Assembly: GCA_012728025.1 (NCBI GenBank)
Contig: JAAYFX010000026.1
Coordinates: 1-8,567, forward strand
Length of the DNA: 8,567 bases
Direction of reading: 5' to 3'
DNA from: Clostridiales bacterium
GTDB taxonomy: Bacteria; Bacillota; Clostridia; Oscillospirales; Oscillospiraceae
In this document: one piece after another, positions 6,229-8,567 of the stretch
How positions within the stretch are numbered: the stretch's first letter is position 1
Layout: each line of letters opens with the position of its first letter
Notes under the pieces: model-generated
Seen by the model: the letters and a program-made list of their open reading frames with translations, nothing else
Databases searched by the model: none
What the model was told of the DNA's origin: nothing
Program-made: the position numbers and the translations under genes

Positions 6229-6561
6229 TTAGGCAAAAACCGTGCGAATAAGTATCATATAGCAGGCGGTTCCCATAAAAATGCTTAGAAAAAGATTTTT
6301 CCTCCAAAACTGAAGAATTGCCACCAAGGCGACGGAGATTATTTCCGGCAGACCATAGGGAGAAACGCTAAGCTCTATGGAGCGCAGACAGTAGACCACA
6401 AGGATAATCATTATGGCAGGGGGCAAAACAGAACCGAGGTATAAAACGATTGTGGGAAGCCCCTTTTTTCCGCCGAACATCATATAGGGCAGACCTCGGA
6501 CAAGATAGGTCATTATGGCGGCAATGCCTATGGCAGCAGCCGTATATATGGTTTCAGACAT
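6229..6561 (-). CDS. azlD: AzlD family small subunit of amino-acid exporter
   Basis: A 110-residue membrane protein with about four hydrophobic segments, the usual AzlD size. The block VRGLPYMMFGG (21-31) and the following YLGSVLPPAIMIILVVYCLRS (42-62) are typical of the family. AzlD works with AzlC as a two-component exporter of branched-chain amino acids and their analogues (4-azaleucine resistance in Bacillus). Its ATG (6561) overlaps the last eight bases of azlC, indicating translational coupling; a GGGAGG lies within the azlC end. No clear terminator follows its stop. Confidence 0.88.
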   Translation of the reverse strand: MSETIYTAAAIGIAAIMTYLVRGLPYMMFGGKKGLPTIVLYLGSVLPPAIMIILVVYCLRSIELSVSPYGLPEIISVALVAILQFWRKNLFLSIFMGTACYMILIRTVFA

Positions 6562-7255
6562 TTTCCAGAGCCTCCCTTTTTATCATAATACGGTCTTTAT
6601 GGATAATCAAAACCACCACGCTGACAGATAAAGCGGGCAAAATAAACTTATCTGCACCGAAAAGGAAAAAGAACAAAACAGCGCTTAAAAGTCCTGTTAT
6701 GGCAGGTAGGTGGGATTCTGCCGTCTGCCACTGGCTTACAACAACGGTTACAAAAAATGCCGTTGCGGTAAATTCAATTCCCTCCATATTAAAGCGCAAA
6801 ACCTCCCCAAGCAAGGCTCCCGAGGTGGAGGCGAGTATCCAAAGAAGATAACAGAACACCTGAACATAAAGCATTATTTTATGCCTGTCCATACCTTCGG
6901 GATACTGGGCCGAGCAGAGAACAGAATAGGTTTCGTCTGTCATGGTAAGGGCCATAAGGGGGTATCTCCAGCCGCCGATTTTTTTAAATTCCTCAACAAA
7001 GCCTATGCCGTAAAATATATGTCTGGCATTTATGAAAAGAGTCATAATGGCAATTGTGTAAAGAGGAGTTCCTGCCGCTAAAAGGGAAATGAGAACTATC
7101 TGCATGGAGCCGGCGTAAATAAAGGTGCTGGAGAAAAATGTCCACAGGGGGGAATAACCCGCTTTGTTCATCATCATTCCATAGGCAAGGCCAACAAATA
7201 TGTAAGAGGCCATAACAGGCACACACAGCTTTAAAGTATAGCGGAGGGATTTCAT
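6554..7255 (-). CDS. azlC: AzlC family large subunit of branched-chain amino-acid exporter
   Basis: A 233-residue membrane protein, normal for AzlC. It opens with MKSLRYTLKLCVPVMASYIFVGLAYG, a helix pattern typical of the family, followed by SSTFIYAGSMQIVLISLL and the conserved INARHIFYG block at about 74-82. Five or more further hydrophobic segments follow. The frame is open further upstream to 7450, but that extension overlaps the divergent amidohydrolase gene and lacks a signal. The ATG at 7255 with AGGAG nine bases upstream is the right start. With AzlD it should export branched-chain or related amino acids across the inner membrane. It is divergent from the amidohydrolase at 7365. Confidence 0.9.
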   Translation of the reverse strand: MKSLRYTLKLCVPVMASYIFVGLAYGMMMNKAGYSPLWTFFSSTFIYAGSMQIVLISLLAAGTPLYTIAIMTLFINARHIFYGIGFVEEFKKIGGWRYPLMALTMTDETYSVLCSAQYPEGMDRHKIMLYVQVFCYLLWILASTSGALLGEVLRFNMEGIEFTATAFFVTVVVSQWQTAESHLPAITGLLSAVLFFFLFGADKFILPALSVSVVVLIIHKDRIMIKREALENV

Positions 7256-7264
7256 AAAAATTGT

Positions 7265-7269
7265 CTCCT
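7265..7269 (-). promoter_or_regulatory. Ribosome-binding site fixing the azlC start at 7255
   Basis: The minus strand reads AGGAG here, nine bases before ATG 7255. This decides against the longer frame beginning at 7450, which would run through the opposite gene's start region. Confidence 0.8.
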
Positions 7270-7277
7270 TTATATTT

Positions 7278-7307
7278 TTGAAATCTTTAGTACAAAAAAC
7301 TTTTAAT
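7278..7307 (+). promoter_or_regulatory. Candidate promoter for the amidohydrolase gene
   Basis: TTGAAA (7278-7283) and TTTAAT (7302-7307) each match consensus at 5 of 6 bases with an 18-base spacer. Transcription would begin near 7314, about 50 bases before the ATG. It lies in the 109-bp divergent region shared with azlC, so one regulator could act on both. Confidence 0.4.
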
Positions 7308-7364
7308 AAACCCGCATGGTCTTTACGGGGACTGCTGTTTTTAATAAACAAGGGAGGAGAAACC

Positions 7365-8567
7365 ATGAAAATATTTGAAAATGGGGTTTTTATATCCTGC
7401 GAGGAGGAAAACCGAGTCTTTGACACCTTGGTTTGCCACAAGGGACGCATTGTTTACGGGGGAAACGGGCTTCCAAAGGAATACGCCCGAGGAAAAAGGC
7501 ACGACTTAAAGGGAGCCTGTGTGCTGCCGGCTTTTGGGGATACACATATGCATTTTGAGTCTTACGCCACCTTCATGTCAACCTTGGATGTGAGAAATGC
7601 AAGGGATTTTGAGGATATGTCCCGCATGGTTAAGGCATATTTTATGAAAAACCCAAAGGCTGACTTTCTACCGGCCTTCGGCTGCTCTGCTCACACAGTG
7701 GCGGAAAAAAGGCTGCCGGAAAAAGCTGACCTTGACCGCATGACCAATGTTCCCTTTATGATAGTAAAGTATGACGGACACGCAGCAGTGGCAAACTCCG
7801 CCCTTTTGGACATTATGCCCCAAGAGGTGAAAGACGAGGAGGGCTTTGACGAAAAAACAGGCTGGATGTATCAAAATGCCTTTTACAAGGGAGTAAACTT
7901 CATAACACAGAAAATTTCCCCCATAAAGGTTCTTCGCAGCCTTATAAACGCTTCGGATATTTTGGCAAGACAAGGCATTGCCCTTATACATACCGCCGAA
8001 GGAGTGGGCTATAAAAACGATATTGACCTTGATACCATTCGCTTTGTCTCCCGTGGACTGCCTCAAGCTTTCAGAATTTTCTTCCAGACCACCGATGTGC
8101 CAAAAGTCACAAAGAGGAAGCTGCCCCGCATAGGCGGCTGTTTTAAGTTGGCCTTGGACGGTTGCTTTGGCTCTGAAGATGCGGCCCTAAGTAAGCCTTA
8201 TGAAAACAATCCGGAAAATAAGGGTTTTCTTCTGTATACCCAAGAGGAAGTTAATGATTTTTGCATAAAAGCAAACAGAGAAAACCTTCAAATAAGCCTT
8301 CACGCCATAGGAGATGTGGCGGTTAATCAGGCCCTTACGGCCTTTGAGGCGGCTCTTGCTGATTTTCCCAGAGATGACCACCGCCATACAATAATCCACG
8401 CTGACCTCATCCCCGAAAAGATGCAGGAGCGGGCGGCGGCAATGGGCATTTGCATAGCTGTGCAGCCTGCATTTTTAGACTGGGAGCAGGAGCCGGAGGA
8501 ATATCTTGAAAATATTTTGGGGGAAAGGGCGAAAAATATGCTCCCCTTAAAAAGCCTTGTGGACAAG
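7365..8567 (+). CDS. YtcJ-like metal-dependent amidohydrolase (3' end outside window)
   Basis: An open frame of 401 codons runs off the right edge without a stop; YtcJ-type enzymes are usually over 500 residues, so the end is missing. It begins at ATG 7365 after GGGAGGAG (7352-7359). Features of the amidohydrolase superfamily: a small N-terminal beta part (KIFENGVFI, KGRIVYGG), then LPAFGDTHMHFE with the metal-binding HxH at H61/H63, KLALDG at 261-266, SLHAIGDVAVNQAL at 311-324 with H313 (the HAIGD block typical of the YtcJ group), and TIIHADLI at 342-349 with H345. Such enzymes hydrolyse C-N bonds of amides, N-acyl compounds or cyclic ureas with one or two metal ions in the cytoplasm. The substrate cannot be told. 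Its place opposite azlCD suggests, weakly, amino-acid-derived amides. Confidence 0.88.
   Translation, partial: MKIFENGVFISCEEENRVFDTLVCHKGRIVYGGNGLPKEYARGKRHDLKGACVLPAFGDTHMHFESYATFMSTLDVRNARDFEDMSRMVKAYFMKNPKADFLPAFGCSAHTVAEKRLPEKADLDRMTNVPFMIVKYDGHAAVANSALLDIMPQEVKDEEGFDEKTGWMYQNAFYKGVNFITQKISPIKVLRSLINASDILARQGIALIHTAEGVGYKNDIDLDTIRFVSRGLPQAFRIFFQTTDVPKVTKRKLPRIGGCFKLALDGCFGSEDAALSKPYENNPENKGFLLYTQEEVNDFCIKANRENLQISLHAIGDVAVNQALTAFEAALADFPRDDHRHTIIHADLIPEKMQERAAAMGICIAVQPAFLDWEQEPEEYLENILGERAKNMLPLKSLVDK

Noticed and set aside
7256..7450. N-terminal extension of azlC to 7450
   Set aside because: The added 65 residues do not look like AzlC and are antisense to the start of the amidohydrolase; the ribosome site at 7265-7269 fixes the start at 7255.
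7668..8066. 132-codon minus-strand frame inside the amidohydrolase gene
   Set aside because: It is a shadow frame: the plus strand carries a continuous enzyme with its metal-binding motifs, while this frame has no ribosome site or recognisable domain.

Overview
The window looks like chromosomal DNA of an anaerobic, low- to mid-GC Clostridia-type Firmicute. This is inferred from strong AGGAGG-type ribosome sites before nearly every gene, a T-box leader, an S-layer-homology exoprotein, a formate/nitrite-type channel and azlCD. The species cannot be named from the sequence. There are seven convincing protein genes, one degraded gene fragment, one large RNA regulatory leader and one strong shared terminator. 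No insertion sequence, phage gene, CRISPR array, tRNA or rRNA was seen.

Layout. (1) 18-788, minus: a formate/nitrite transporter (FNT) family channel. (2) 789-1339: a divergent intergenic region with a near-perfect sigma-A promoter (886-914) and a T-box riboswitch (about 921-1190). Its specifier reads UGG (Trp), and it ends in an intrinsic terminator; an 11-codon reading frame with its own ribosome site follows. (3) 1340-4028, plus: a three-gene ABC importer operon with lipoprotein, permease and ATPase, matching the TrpXYZ predicted tryptophan transporter. (4) 4029-4210: a remnant of hypA (hydrogenase nickel chaperone) holding its zinc-ribbon end with an apparent single-base frameshift. (5) 4221-4265: a perfect 20-bp-stem terminator that can serve both converging units. 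(6) 4369-6042, minus: a secreted protein with SLH modules and a phosphodiester glycosidase (NAGPA-like) domain. (7) 6229-7255, minus: azlC-azlD, a two-component amino-acid exporter with an 8-bp gene overlap. (8) 7365 to the right edge, plus: a YtcJ-like amidohydrolase, divergent from azlCD and cut by the window end.

How it works together. The best-supported circuit is the tryptophan one. When uncharged tRNA-Trp accumulates, the T-box should form the antiterminator, let transcription pass 1190, and express the importer. AzlCD and the amidohydrolase share a 109-bp divergent control region and may be linked in amide or peptide breakdown and amino-acid export, but that link is only suggested by position. 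The FNT channel and the hypA remnant hint at formate/hydrogen metabolism in the lineage. Most of the window is recognisable. The less ordinary points are the T-box with its small downstream reading frame and its acceptor-pairing base, and the hypA scar at the end of the importer operon.
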